This document shows positions 10,624 to 21,389 of a stretch of 64,000 nt of DNA, one piece after another (position 1 is the first letter of the stretch; each line of letters begins with the position of its first letter). Both the position numbers and the translations under genes were made by a program. The notes beneath the pieces were generated by a model. The model was not told the origin of the DNA. It saw nothing but the letters and a program-made list of their open reading frames with translations, and ran no database searches. The stretch covers positions 119,742,445 through 119,806,444 of the forward strand of contig NC_092053.1 in assembly GCF_003086295.3 (NCBI RefSeq), written 5' to 3'. This stretch comes from Arachis hypogaea. Lineage: Eukaryota; Streptophyta; Magnoliopsida; Fabales; Fabaceae.

Positions 10624-11699
10624 GCATGCAAGACCCAGAACTCGATCCTATGACACAAAAACCTCAGATCCTTAATAACTTAAAACAGAAATACGGATTT
10701 CAAAGGTTCCGAAATGAAATGCTTACCGAGACAACGGGGGTTCCATTGGCGGTTACCAACAACGGCGGCTATGGCGGCGGTGATGGCAGCGGATAGCCCA
10801 ACGATGATGGAAGTCACAATGATGCGAATTAGAAGCACAAAAGGCAGCGATGGTTCTTCCCAGTTCGTCAAGGTTCAGGCCCGCGTCTCCCCTCTCTTAT
10901 CTGGGCTCGACGGCGACACGGGCTTTAGGGAATGGCGACGCCGACCTCTCCTTGCCCAGTCCTCTACCTGGATTTTGGTCTTCCTCCATGATGGCATGCA
11001 CTAGAACGCGACGGCATGCAGCAGAATAGGCTCGGCGGCAGCAGGCAGCGATACCATGGTGGTTGGGCAGCGATGTGATGACGGTTGGGCGGCGAGTTCG
11101 GTGGTGAATCGGCAGCGGGGCACAACTCCCTCTCTCCCTTCTCAGTTCTCCTTCACTCTCTCCCTCGAGCCCTTTCTCTTTCCTCTGCTATCTTTCTCTT
11201 TTTTTTTATTCGTTCTTATGTTTGTGTGTGTGACAGTGAGGAGGAGAAAGTATGGGGATGACGGATGTGGAGGCATGGCGGTGGGGATAAGGAGGTTAGG
11301 GTTAGGGTTTTGTTTGTAATTTGGAATTTCGGTAAAGTAATAATTTTAATAGAAATTGAAGGGTAGAATAATAATTTTAAAAAGACAATTTAAATAAAAA
11401 ATAATTATATCTGAAACACATTTAATCATCAACTTATAAATTATTTACTAATAAATATTGATCCAAAAGAAATTAGAGATAATCAAATTGATTTTTCTTT
11501 ATTTATAAATTAAAGCTAAAACTCTAAATATTCGAAATCAAGCACATAAAATTCTCATAATTTCTAACTCACTAAAGCTTTAAATCAGTAATAAGGAAAT
11601 ACTCAGTTCATACGAAAATCTCTAAAAATAATATCTTGAATAAATAAAATAAATCATAAACAATTTATAAATTAGTTTTCGAAAATCTGGGGTCTTACA
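10624..11699 (-). repeat. LTR-like segment
   Basis: On the minus strand it starts TGTAAGACCCCAGATTTTCG at 11699 and runs through GC-rich sequence to around GTCTTGCATG. The TGTAAGACCCCAG start is one I associate with legume gypsy LTRs. Frames here (10714-11319) are Ser/Leu-rich without a recognisable domain and are not taken as genes. Neither a partner LTR nor target duplications were found. Confidence 0.35.
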
Positions 11700-12746
11700 T
11701 AGACGTTATGAGGAAGAGCTATTCCGAAAAAACTTTAGCGACAAAGATTTTGAAAAGTCTCACTAAGAAATAGAAAGTGAAAGGCATAGCCATTTTGAGA
11801 GAAATAATTTGATAAAAATCACCTATGATGAACTAAAAGGCAAGTTGCTGGCCTATGAAGCTAACCATATGTCTCAAAACAGAAATGATAAAAAAAGTGT
11901 AGTATTGAAGTCAAGAATGGTAGGAAAAAAAGAGAAATTTAATGACAACATAGTAGATGATGAGATATTGTTCTTTACAAGAAAATTGAAGATATTAATG
12001 AGATACAAAGGCAAAGACAAAGGAGCTACATCATTGAAAGACTTTAAAAAAATCAATCCAAGTTTATTTGTCACAATTGTAGGGAGTCTAGACACTTTAA
12101 ATCCAATTGTCCTCATAAGAAGAAAAATAACAAATCTAGGAAGGACAAAAAGAAGGTGACAATCTTGGAAAGATTTGGAGAATGATTCTAAAGATGAAGA
12201 TGAAGAAGATTCAATTCATGAACCTCAAATTTGTTTGATGACTTATCAAAAGGATATGGATAAGGTAAATTTTTCTGATTTATCCACGGATGATTTGCAC
12301 ACCATTATTAATAATTCAACTATGAAATCTAAGAAATTGTTTGATAAATATGATAAGTGCAAGAAAGAAAATGATGCATTGAAAGTAACTGAAACTTGTG
12401 ATAAAAACTCTTTGAAAGAAGAAGATGATGCCTTAAGAGTTGAATTAAACAAATCCAAACTCAAGCATTCGGTCTCCGTCTTAATTAATATAGTTGCTGT
12501 AAATAAGAGATTGCATGAGAAAATTAAGAGTCTTAATAGAGATCTAGCAAAATTTATTCAACATTCACAAAGTCTTGACAAATTATTTGCTTGTCAAAGG
12601 TCAAGTTTTAAAAAATTTGAACTTGGATTCAATTTAAAGATTCTTATTTTTAAACAAAAATTTAAAAAATTTGAAACTTTCTATTCCAATAAGGTTGAAC
12701 AAAAAATTTTTAACAAGTCTCAAAATTCAACAAATAGAAACTATTG
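11700..12746 (+). pseudogene. Ty1/copia gag relic (SIRE-type)
   Basis: Plus-strand pieces read in order: KITYDELKGKLLAYEANHM (the gag motif around LDELIGSL..HE), a Lys-rich stretch, then in another frame a zinc knuckle CHNCRESRHFKSNC (C-X2-C-X4-H-X4-C). An acidic segment follows (ENDSKDEDEEDSIHEPQICL) and a long Lys/Asn-rich coiled-coil region to 12746. This order matches the long gag of SIRE/Maximus-type copia elements. The frame must change at the knuckle and stops occur, so it is a relic. No protease, integrase or RT follows. Confidence 0.6.
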
Positions 12747-12829
12747 ATATAATTTTTATTTTTGGTGGCTTGACAAAGAAAAAAAAGACAAAAAAAAAAA
12801 AGAAGAAAAGAAAGCACACAAGGCTGGAA

Positions 12830-13694
12830 GAAGGAACAGCCTGCTAAGCAACATTAATCTCTGCTCTAATGATCACATCAAGTTTCTCTCTTGGAGATAA
12901 CCATTTAGCATAATCAAATGTCCCTAGAGCTCTCCACTTAGCCATCCAATTTGCAACCCTATTAGTTTCTCAATGAACCAGCTCAAAGTAAATTTCCCAA
13001 TTATTAAAGACAAGCTCTTGAATTTTCATCACAAGGTTTCTCTCCCCTGTTTGAACAGGAGGTTGATGGATTTGAAGAAGGAGGAGGTACACTTCTAAAC
13101 AATCAATTTCACATACTAACTGATTAATGCCACAATTTCTAGCCAAAACTATACCCCTCCAAAGAGAAAAAGCTCACATTTAAAAATACTCCACTCTGGT
13201 AAAGTCCTAAGACAACCTTTAACCCATTTTTCTGTAGAATATCTAAGAATACAACCAACCCTTGCTATAATTTCAACATGACCAATACTAGCGTCGCTAT
13301 TCAATTTGAAGAAGTTTGACGGAAGGAGGGTCCAAATCTTCTTTTGCATCTCAGAAACAAAAAGCATTTTCTTTGTCATAATGCTTTCAAACTCACACGT
13401 TTTCTTAGCAAGAAAAACCACTTTGCTGACCGCCCAAGCTTCATCTGGAACAAAAATATCATTGCACTGATCCCTTCAAATCCACCACAAACCAACATTG
13501 ATAGGATAATAGTTCTCACTCATAGCCTTACGAATCCAAACCTCTAAGAAAACTAAATTAACATTTTATAGTAAGGAAGGATCAAGATTATTCCACACCG
13601 CCTTTACTTTGCCACGGTCTCTATGCAATGAGCAACTGATTTCGCCCATTATGACACCTAGGACAAATCTCATTAATTGCCAAGCCGCGCTTAT
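12830..13694 (-). pseudogene. 3' part of a LINE: RNase H and zf-RVT region
   Basis: Minus-strand frames include FFKLNSDASIGHVEIIARVG, VKGCLRTLPEWSIFKCELFL and VVLARNCGINQLVCEIDCLE. This is the plant LINE-type RNase H (RVT_3-like) pattern with the first Asp in NSDAS and the Glu in KCEL. Near 13600-13690 the code suggests the preceding zf-RVT region (NEICPRCHNGRNQ, then KAVWNNLD). Frames change and stops occur. The LINE is broken at 13694 by the solo LTR and resumes at 27400. Confidence 0.6.
13541..13694 (-). other. LINE junction left of the solo LTR, including target copy CTTAT
   Basis: The last five bases before the solo LTR (13690-13694) are CTTAT, repeated exactly at 27395-27399. This defines the insertion site inside the LINE's zinc-finger (zf-RVT) segment. 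Confidence 0.75.
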
Positions 13695-14997
13695 TGTAAC
13701 ACCCTATCATACAGAGCTTTACGCTTAAGTCGTAAAACAGAGGTGGTGTAGTATTACGACCTCTAAAATAAAATGTATATAATAATAATAGTGAAAAGGA
13801 GATAGTATACTAGGAGCCTTGGAAAATAGGTAAAACAAAATAGCAAAATAAAAAGCGCAACGCTAAAAAAACAGAGTCACTTGCGTGCTAAGAAATCTAA
13901 AATTTATAAGTATGAATAAACAGAAAGTGAGAATAAGGAGTCAAGGATACAGAATAACTAGCTCCTGACTCAGCTTGCGAAGCCAAGGCTGGCCGGAGAA
14001 TATTTACATACATATATACATATCCCAAAATTCCCAAATTGTATAGATAAAACCCTAGCTCTCCGTAACCTCTAAGAGGAACAAAATAAACAAGTTACTC
14101 AGAGAGAAAGTTAAGTACATATATACATAAACTAAATAACAAAAGAACCCAGAAACCGCTCTGCTTCAGCAGTCTAGACGCCTAGCGAGGTGCCTCTCGA
14201 CCTGCATCTGAAAATAACAACACAGTATGGGGTGAGAACCTGAGGTTCTCAGCATGGTAAAGGTGCCACGCATATAAGATATAAGGTCCTGGGAATGCCA
14301 GAGGCAATCCTAGAACGTCGACACTCAGATTATATAGCTTAATATACTAATGAGAAACCATAAAAGGGTAGCTATCTAGGGAAATCTGAACCCAAATTAA
14401 ATCTAATCTTAGCACTAGACCTGTCCGCCTTTCCTCCGTTCCTCCATCACCAATGAATTAGCAATGACAGACAAACAGACAATTTCAAGCACAAGTAGAA
14501 GGCAAGTAGTGCAAGTAGCAAATATAACAATTAGCATAATATATTCAGTTAGGCATTCCCAAGTAATGCATAGCAGACAAAACAAACAAAATGTCCATGA
14601 TGTATGCCTGTCCTATGGCTGATGAGGCTCATCTGTCGGTTATCAAGCCAACCCGACAAGTCCGAAACCCTTGGACTGTCCCCCGTTGCGCATCCCCATG
14701 AGTCTATGCATAGCTTTTCTTTTTCTCATTTCATTCATAATTCATACTTTCATATATCATTTTACTCACTGGGGGTTACCATTCCCGGGAATTTATACGT
14801 GCCCGGTCACCCTTGCGACGTAGGGTCAACAGAGTATCAAGTCTCAACCTGGAGTACGTGGTGGCAAGCCACGGTACTTTACCCAGGAAAACTCGTATCT
14901 CAGATAATCATTCCATATTCATTCATTAACATTTCAAAGTCATCCATTACTTACTCATCATATAATTGCACTTTTATACATAACTCATCATAACCCG

Positions 14998-15096
14998 GAG
15001 CAAGTGGGGTGAAACCACAACCTTTGTGTCTACTCGGGGAGCCTCTATACTAACCAACCTAGAGCAAGTGGGGCAAAACCACAACCCTTGCATCTA
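14998..15096. repeat. Short tandem duplication inside the solo LTR
   Basis: The motif GAGCAAGTGGGG(T/C)(G/A)AAACCACAACC occurs at 14998 and again 64 bp later at 15062. It abuts the insertion point of the Athila-like element. The corresponding place in the other LTR copy carries a different repeat (60311-60440). Confidence 0.65.
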
Positions 15097-16745
15097 TGAT
15101 GAGCGGATAATTTATACGCTTTTTGGCATTGTTTTTACATAGTTTTTAGTATGATTTAGTTAGTTTTTAGTATATTTTTATTAGTTTTTAAATAAAAATT
15201 ATATTTCTGGACTTTACTATGAGTTTGTGTGTTTTTCTGTGATTTCAGGTATTTTCTGGCTGAAATTGAGGGACTTGAGCAAAAATTAGATTCAGAGGTT
15301 GAAGAAGGACTGCAGATGATGTTAGATTCTGACCTCCCTGCACTCAAAGTGGATTTTCTGGAGCTACAGAACTCCAAATGGCGTGCTCTCAAATTTGTTG
15401 AAAAGTATACATCCAGGGCTTTCCAGCAATATATAATAGTCCATACTTTGCCCGAGTTTAGATGACGCAAACTGGCGTTGAACGCCAGTTCCATGCTGCA
15501 TTCTGGAGTCAAACGCCAGAAACAGGTTGCAAAGTGGAGTTAAACGCCAGAAACAGGTTACAAACTGGCGTTCAACTCCAAGAAAGACCTCTACATGTGT
15601 AAAGCTCAATGCTCAGCCCAAGCACACACCAAGTGGGCCCGAAAGTGAATTTCTACATCATTTATTTATTTCTGTAAACCCTAGTAACTGGTTTAGTTTA
15701 AATAAGACTTTTTACTACTGTATTCAGAGGTTGGTTCTTCTGGTTCCCCCTCTGGGGCCGAGACCAATGAACTCCATTATCACTTATGTATTTTCAACGG
15801 TAGAGTTTCTACACACCATAGATTAAGGTGTGGAGCTCTGCTGTTCCTCATGAATTAATACAAAGTATTACTGTTTTTCTATTCAATTCAAGCTTATTCC
15901 TATTCTAAGATATCCATTCGCGCCCAAGAACATGATGAATGTGATGATTATGTGACGCTCATCATCATTCTCACTTATGAACGCGTGTCTGACAAACACT
16001 TCCGTTCTACATGCAAACAAGCTAGAATGAGTATCTCTTAGATATCTAATACAGGGGACCGAGTCCGAGATATTAGAATCTTCGTGGTATAAGTTAGAAC
16101 CCATGGACGGCCATTCCTGAGATCCGGAAAGTCTAAACCTTGTCTGTGGTATTCCGAGTAGAATCTGACAAGGGATGGCTGTGACGAGCTTCAAACTTGC
16201 GAGTGCTGGGCGTAGTGACAGACGCAAAAGGATAGTAAATCCTATTCCAGTATGATCGAGAACCGACAGATGATTAGCCATGTAGTGACATCGCATTGGA
16301 CCATTTTCACAGAGAGGATGGGATGTAGCCATTGACAACGGTGATGCCCTACATACAGCTTGCCATGGAAAGGAGTATGAATGATTGGATGAAGACAGCA
16401 GGAAAGCAGAGGTTCAGGAGGAACGAAAGGCATCTCTATACGCTTATCTGAAATTCTCACCAAAGAATTACATAAGTACCTCTATCCTAGTTTATATTTC
16501 AATTATGTTTTAATTATCAAATCTCCATAACTATCTGAATCCGCCTGACTGAGATTTACAGGGTGACCATAGCTTGCTTCAGGCCGACAATCTCCTTGGG
16601 ATCGACCCTTACTCACGTAAGGTTTATTACTTGGACGACCCAGTGCACTTGCTGGTTAGTTGTGCGAAGTTGTGATAAAGAGTTGAGATTATAATTGTGC
16701 GTACCAAGTTGTTGGCGCCATTGATAATCACAATTTCGTGCACCT
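15097..16745 (+). repeat. 5' LTR of the Athila-like element
   Basis: About 1.65 kb, nearly collinear with the copy at 23691-25340 and differing by scattered substitutions. A TATA-like TATATAATA lies near 15429-15437. The palindromic 31-bp repeats begin about 40 bp downstream, so they would lie near the start of the RNA if that TATA box is used. The last base differs (T here, A in the 3' LTR). Confidence 0.85.
15473..15580 (+). repeat. 31-bp palindromic minisatellite in the LTR (4 units)
   Basis: Units start at 15473, 15504, 15535 and 15566, an exact 31-bp period. The core is TGGCGTTGAACGCCA or the variants TGGAGTCAAACGCCA and TGGAGTTAAACGCCA, followed by GAAACAGGTT. The cores are inverted repeats with arms TGGCGTT / AACGCCA. 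The same array is present in the 3' LTR around 24068-24178, and a related six-unit array lies at 20779-20951. Confidence 0.85.
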
Positions 16746-16766
16746 TTTTGGCGCTGTTGCCGGGGA
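16746..16766 (+). promoter_or_regulatory. Primer-binding site of the Athila-like element
   Basis: TTTTGGCGCTGTTGCCGGGG lies directly after LTR1. This TGGCGC...GCCGGGGA form is the common primer site of plant gypsy elements of the Athila and Tat groups. Confidence 0.75.
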
Positions 16767-18289
16767 TTGTTCGAGTTTGGACAACTGACGGTTCATCTTG
16801 TTGCTCAGATTAGGTAATTTTATTTTAATTTTAAGCTTTTATTTCTTATTTTCGAAAATAATACAAAAAAAATTTTCTTCTTTATCGTTTTTCCCAATTA
16901 ATTTTCAAAAAATCAAAAAAAAATTTAATAAAATCATAAAATTAAAAATATTTTTGTGTTTCTTGTTTGAGTCTAGAGTCAAGTTTTAAGTTTGGTGTCA
17001 ATTGCATCTTTTTAATTTTCCAAAAATTATTTTCAAAAATTTCATGCATTGCATTCTTCATGATCTTCAAGTCGTTCTTGGCCAATCTTCTTGTTTGATC
17101 TTCATATTTTCTTGTTTTGTGTCTTTTCTTGTTTTTCATATGCATTCTTGAATTATTAATGTCTAAAGAATAAAAAAAATTTTAAGTTTGGTATCTTGCA
17201 TGTTTTCTTTTCTTAAAAATCTTTCAAAAATAAGTCTTGATGTTCATCTTGGCATTCAAAGTGTTCTTGGTGTTCATCTTGACATTCATAAGTGTTCTTG
17301 CATGCATCATTAGTTTTGATCCAAAATTTTCATGCATTGAGTTTTTTTTTTTGTGTTTTTCTCTTTCTTCATTAAAAATTCAAAAATCAAAAAAATATCT
17401 TTCCCTTTTTCACTCATCAAATTCGAAAATTTGAGTTGACTTTTTCAAAAAATTTTAAAATCTAGTTGTTTCTTATGAGTCAAATCAAATTTTTAATTTA
17501 AAAATTCTATCTTTTTCAAATCTTTTTCAAAAATCAAATCTTTTTCAATTTTTCTTTCATATTTTCAAAAATTTCAAATTAATTTTCAAAATCTTTTTCT
17601 TATTTTTATTCCATATTTTCGAATTCAATGCTAACAATTAATGTGATTGATTCAAAAATATTAAGTTTGTTACTTGCCTAATAAGAAAGGTTCAATCTTT
17701 AAACTCTAGAATCATATCTTTTTAGTTTCTTGTTAGTCAAGTAATCAACTTTAATTTTCAAAATCAAATCTTTTTAAATTTCTTTTTCAGATCTTTTTCA
17801 AAATAAATTTCAATCACATCTTTTTCAAAATCAATTTCAAAATCTTTCCTAACCTCTTATCTTTTCAAAAATTGATTTTCAAATCTTTTTCAAACTAATC
17901 CTATCTTTTTGTTTGATTCTTATCTTTTTCAAAACTACCTAACTAACTCTCTCTTTCTAATTTTCGAAAATCACCTTCATCTTTTTCAAAATTCTCTTTT
18001 TTCTAACTAATTGTTTTAATTTAATTTTATTTTAATTTTAATTTTTGAAATTTAACTTTAAATTTTATTTTTAATTTAATTAATTTTCGAAATTCCCTCT
18101 CTCTCATCTCCTTCTAATTATTTATTTATTTACTAACACTTTTCTTCATCTCAAAATTTGAACCCTCTCTTCCTCTTGATGTTCGAATTTCTCTTCTTCT
18201 ATTCTTCTATTCTTATACTCACATACAGGAATCTCTATACTGTGACATAGAGGATTCCGTATTTTCTTTTTTGTTTTCTTCTTTTTCAT
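16767..18289 (+). other. Long untranslated leader of the Athila-like element
   Basis: T-rich sequence with many repeats of TTTTTCAAAATC-type motifs and no supported coding frame. It contains the AAGTTTGGTGT motif at 16988-16998 and a variant near 17183. Long leaders before gag are usual in Athila elements. Confidence 0.6.
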
Positions 18290-20554
18290 ATGAGCAGGAA
18301 CAAGGATAAGAACATTCTTGTTGAAGCTGATCCTGAACCTGAAAGGACTTTGAAGAGGAAGCTAAGGGAAGCCAAAGCACAACTCTCTGGAGAAAATCTG
18401 ACAGAAATTTTCGAAAAAGAAGAAAACATGGCCGAAAATAATAACAATGCAAGGAAGATGCTTGGTGACTTTACTGCACCAAATTCCAATTTACATGGAA
18501 AAAGCATCTCAATTCCTGCCATTAGAGCAAACAACTTTGAGCTTAAACCTCAATTAGTTTCTTTGATGCAACAGAACTGCAAGTTTCATGGACTTCCATC
18601 TGAAGATCTTTTTCAGTTTTTAACTGAATTCTTGCAAATCTGTGATACTGTTAAGACCAATGGGGTTGATCCTGAGGTCTACAGGCTTATGCTTTTCCCA
18701 TTTGCTGTAAGAGACAGAGCTAGAATTTGGTTGGACTCTCAACCTAAGGATAGCCTGAACTCTTGGGATAAGCTGGTCACGACTTTCTTAGCCAAGTTCT
18801 TTCCTCCTCAAAAGCTTAGCAAGCTTAGAGTGGATGTTCAAACCTTCAGACAAAAGGAAGGTGAATCCTTCTATGAAGCTTGGGAGAGATACAAGGAACT
18901 GACCAAAAGGTGTCCTTCTAACATGCTTTCAGAATGGACCATCCTGGATATATTCTATGATGGTCTGTCTGAGCTATCAAAGATGTCACTGGACCATTCT
19001 GCAGGTGGATCCACTCATCTAAAGAAAACGCCTGCAGAAGCTCAAGAACTCATTGACATGGTTGCAAATAACCAATTCATGTACACTTCTGAAAGGAATC
19101 TTGTGAATAATGGGACGCCTATGAGGAAGGGAGTTCTTGAAATTGATACTTTGAATGCCATATTGGCTCAGAATAAAATATTGACTCAGCAAGTCAATAT
19201 GAACTCTCAAAGTCTGAATGGATTGAAGGAATCATCCAACAGTACTAAAGAGGCATCTTTTGAAGAAGAAGCTTATGATCCTAAGAACCCTGCAATAGCA
19301 GAGGTGAATTACATGGGTGAACCCTATGGAAACACCTATAATCTCTCATGGAGAAATCATCCAAATTTCTCATGGAAGGATCAATAAAAGCCTCAACAAG
19401 GCTTTAATAATGGTGGAAGAAATAGGTTTAGCAATAGCAAACCTTTTCCACCATCCACTCAGCAACAGACAGAGAATTCTGAGCAGAACCCATCTAGCTT
19501 AGCAAATATAGTCTCTGATCTATCTAAGGCCACTATAAGTTTCATGAATGAAACAAGGTCCTCCATTAGGAATTTGGAGGCACAAGTGGGCCAGCTGAGT
19601 AAAAGAGTCACTGAAACTCCTCCTAGTACTCTCCCAAGCAATACAGAAGAAAATCCAAAGAGAGAGTGCAAGACCATTGATTTAACCATCATGGCCGAAC
19701 CTACAAGGGAGGGGGAGGACGTGAATCCTAGTGAGGAAGACCTCCTGGGACGTCCAGTGACCAATAAGGAGTTTCCCTTTGAGGAACCAAAGGAATCTGA
19801 GGCTCAATTAGAGACCATAGAGATTCCATTGAACCTCCTTAGGCCCTTCATGAGCTCTGATGAGTATTCTTCTTCTGAAGAGAATGAGGATATCACTGAA
19901 GAGCAAGTTGCCAAGTACCTTGGTGCAATCATGAAGCTGAATGCCAAATTATTTGGTAATGAGACTTGGGAAGATGAACCTCCCTTGCTCATCAATGAAC
20001 TGAGTGATCTGGATCAACTGACATTGCCTCAGAAGAAACAGGATCCTGGAAAGTTCTTAATACCTTGTACCATAGGCACCATGATCTTTGAGAAGACTCT
20101 ATGTGATCTTGGGTCAGGGATAAACCTTATGCCACTCTCTGTAATAGAGAAACTAGGAATCTTTGAGGTGTAAGCTGCCAGAATCTCATTAAAGATGGCA
20201 GACAACTCAAGAAAACAGGCTTATGGACAAGTAGAGGACGTGCTAGTAAAGGTTAAAGGCCTTTACATCCCTGCTGATTTCATAATCCTAGACATTGGGA
20301 AGGATGAGGATGAATCCATCATCCTTGGAAGATCCTTCACAGCCACAGCAAGAGCTGTGATTGATGTGGACAGAGGAGAATTGATCCTTCAACTGAATGA
20401 GGACAACCTTGTGTTTAAAACTCAAGGATCTCCTTCTGTAACCATGGAGAGGAAGCATGAAAAGCTTCTCTCACTGCAGAGTCAACCAAAGCCCCCAAAG
20501 TCAAACTCTAAGTTTGGTGTTGGGAGGTTCCAACAATGCTCTGAATATCTGTGA
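18290..20554 (+). pseudogene. Gag-protease of the Athila-like element, two nonsense codons
   Basis: One frame of 755 codons, broken only by TAA at 19385-19387 and at 20171-20173. The first 60 residues are charged. The gag core follows: KFHGLPSEDLFQFLTEFLQI, then RDRARIWLDSQP, LAKFFPPQKLSKLRVDVQTF and YEAWERYKELTKRCP, the retrotrans_gag pattern. After an Asn/Gln-rich linker comes a coiled-coil piece ([14 protein letters not shown]). The aspartic protease begins at [20 protein letters not shown], where CDLGSG replaces the usual D-x-G-A/S (Leu at the middle position is tolerated), and ends near RSFTATARAVIDVDRGEL. Both stops fall where relatives have Gln, so CAA to TAA is the simplest history. 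The frame ends at TGA 20552 with no RT after it. Confidence 0.85.
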
Positions 20555-20593
20555 GGCTCCATGAGAGCTCACTGTCAAGCTATTGACATTAAA

Positions 20594-20622
20594 GAAGCGC
20601 TTGTTGGGAGGCAACCCAATGT
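20594..20622 (+). other. Conserved hairpin block after the protease
   Basis: GCGCTTGTTGGGAGGCAACC with arms TTGGG (20604-20608) and CCCAA (20615-20619). This block is one I recall as conserved in plant Athila elements downstream of pol; here it follows the protease by only 40 bp because pol is missing. Confidence 0.5.
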
Positions 20623-20778
20623 TATCTAATTATATTTATTTATTTTCCATTGTTATTTTATGTGTTCTTTAGGTTGATGATCATGTGAAGTCACAAAAAC
20701 TACTGAAAAATCAAAAACAGAATGAAAAATAGAATGAAAAATAGAATGAAAAATAGCACACCCTGGAGGAGAACAGTC

Positions 20779-20951
20779 TGGCATTTAAACGCCAGAAACA
20801 AGCATCTGTATGGCGTTTAACGCCAGAAACAGGCACCAAGCTGGCGTTTAACGCCAGAAACAAGCATCTTCTTGGCGTTAAATGCCAGAACAGAGAATGG
20901 AAGTAGCGTTTAACGCCAGAAACAGGCAGCAATCTGGCGTTAAACGCCAGG
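20779..20951 (+). repeat. 31-bp palindromic minisatellite inside the element (6 units)
   Basis: Units start at 20779, 20811, 20842, 20873, 20904 and 20935 (period 31, once 32). The consensus core is TGGCGTTTAACGCCAGAAAC, followed by A(A/G)GCA and a short variable part. The core is a perfect inverted repeat TGGCGTT / AACGCCA around TA or a single base. The same core and period occur in both LTRs. Confidence 0.9.
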
Positions 20952-21315
20952 ATTGCATGTATAGGGTGTTTTACACGTCTAAAGGGTGCAGGGATGAAAA
21001 ATCCTTGACACCTCAGGATCTGTGGACCCCACAGGATTCCCACATGATTTGTGGACCCCACAGGATCCCCACCTATTCTTCTCTCCTCTTCACACCTTTC
21101 TACAACATTCCCCCCCCCCCCAAAATAACCTCCACCAATCACCTCCAATTCCCCTCCAAAACCATCATACACCCACCTACACCCACCCACTCAAATTCAA
21201 ACCATCACTCCTTCCTTTTCACACATCATAAGCACCTTAAACCCCTAGTGGCCGAACCATTCTCACACCTCCATCTCCTCCATTTTCTTCTTCTTCTACT
21301 ATTTTCTTTCTTCTT

Positions 21316-21353
21316 TTGCTCGGGGACGAGCAAACATTTTAAGTTTGGTGTGG
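21316..21353 (+). promoter_or_regulatory. Internal copy of the polypurine-tract hairpin block
   Basis: TTGCTCGGGGACGAGCAA (21316-21333; arms TTGCTCG and CGAGCAA, loop GGGA) is followed by a T-rich link and AAGTTTGGTGT (21341-21351). The block duplicates the one before the 3' LTR (23654-23690). It lies 37 bp upstream of the ATG of the extra ORF. It could act as an internal (central) plus-strand primer, a promoter element or an RNA structure; the sequence alone does not decide. Confidence 0.65.
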
Positions 21354-21389
21354 TAAAAGCATAATTTTTTGTTTTTTCTATAACCATTT

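Noticed and set aside
10714..11319. Ser/Leu-rich open frames
   Set aside because: They lie in an LTR-like segment, overlap each other in different frames and show no recognisable domain.
15883..16463. Minus-strand frames of 151 and 73 codons, repeated at 24442-25058
   Set aside because: They occur only because both LTRs share sequence; they are antisense readings of LTR DNA without a domain.
16798..18452. Several open frames in the leader of the Athila-like element
   Set aside because: Low-complexity Phe/Lys/Leu translations of T-rich DNA on both strands; no support as genes.
20779..20951. Regular 31-bp repeats resembling a CRISPR array
   Set aside because: The window is clearly a plant genome, units are contiguous with related spacers, and the array lies inside an LTR retrotransposon.
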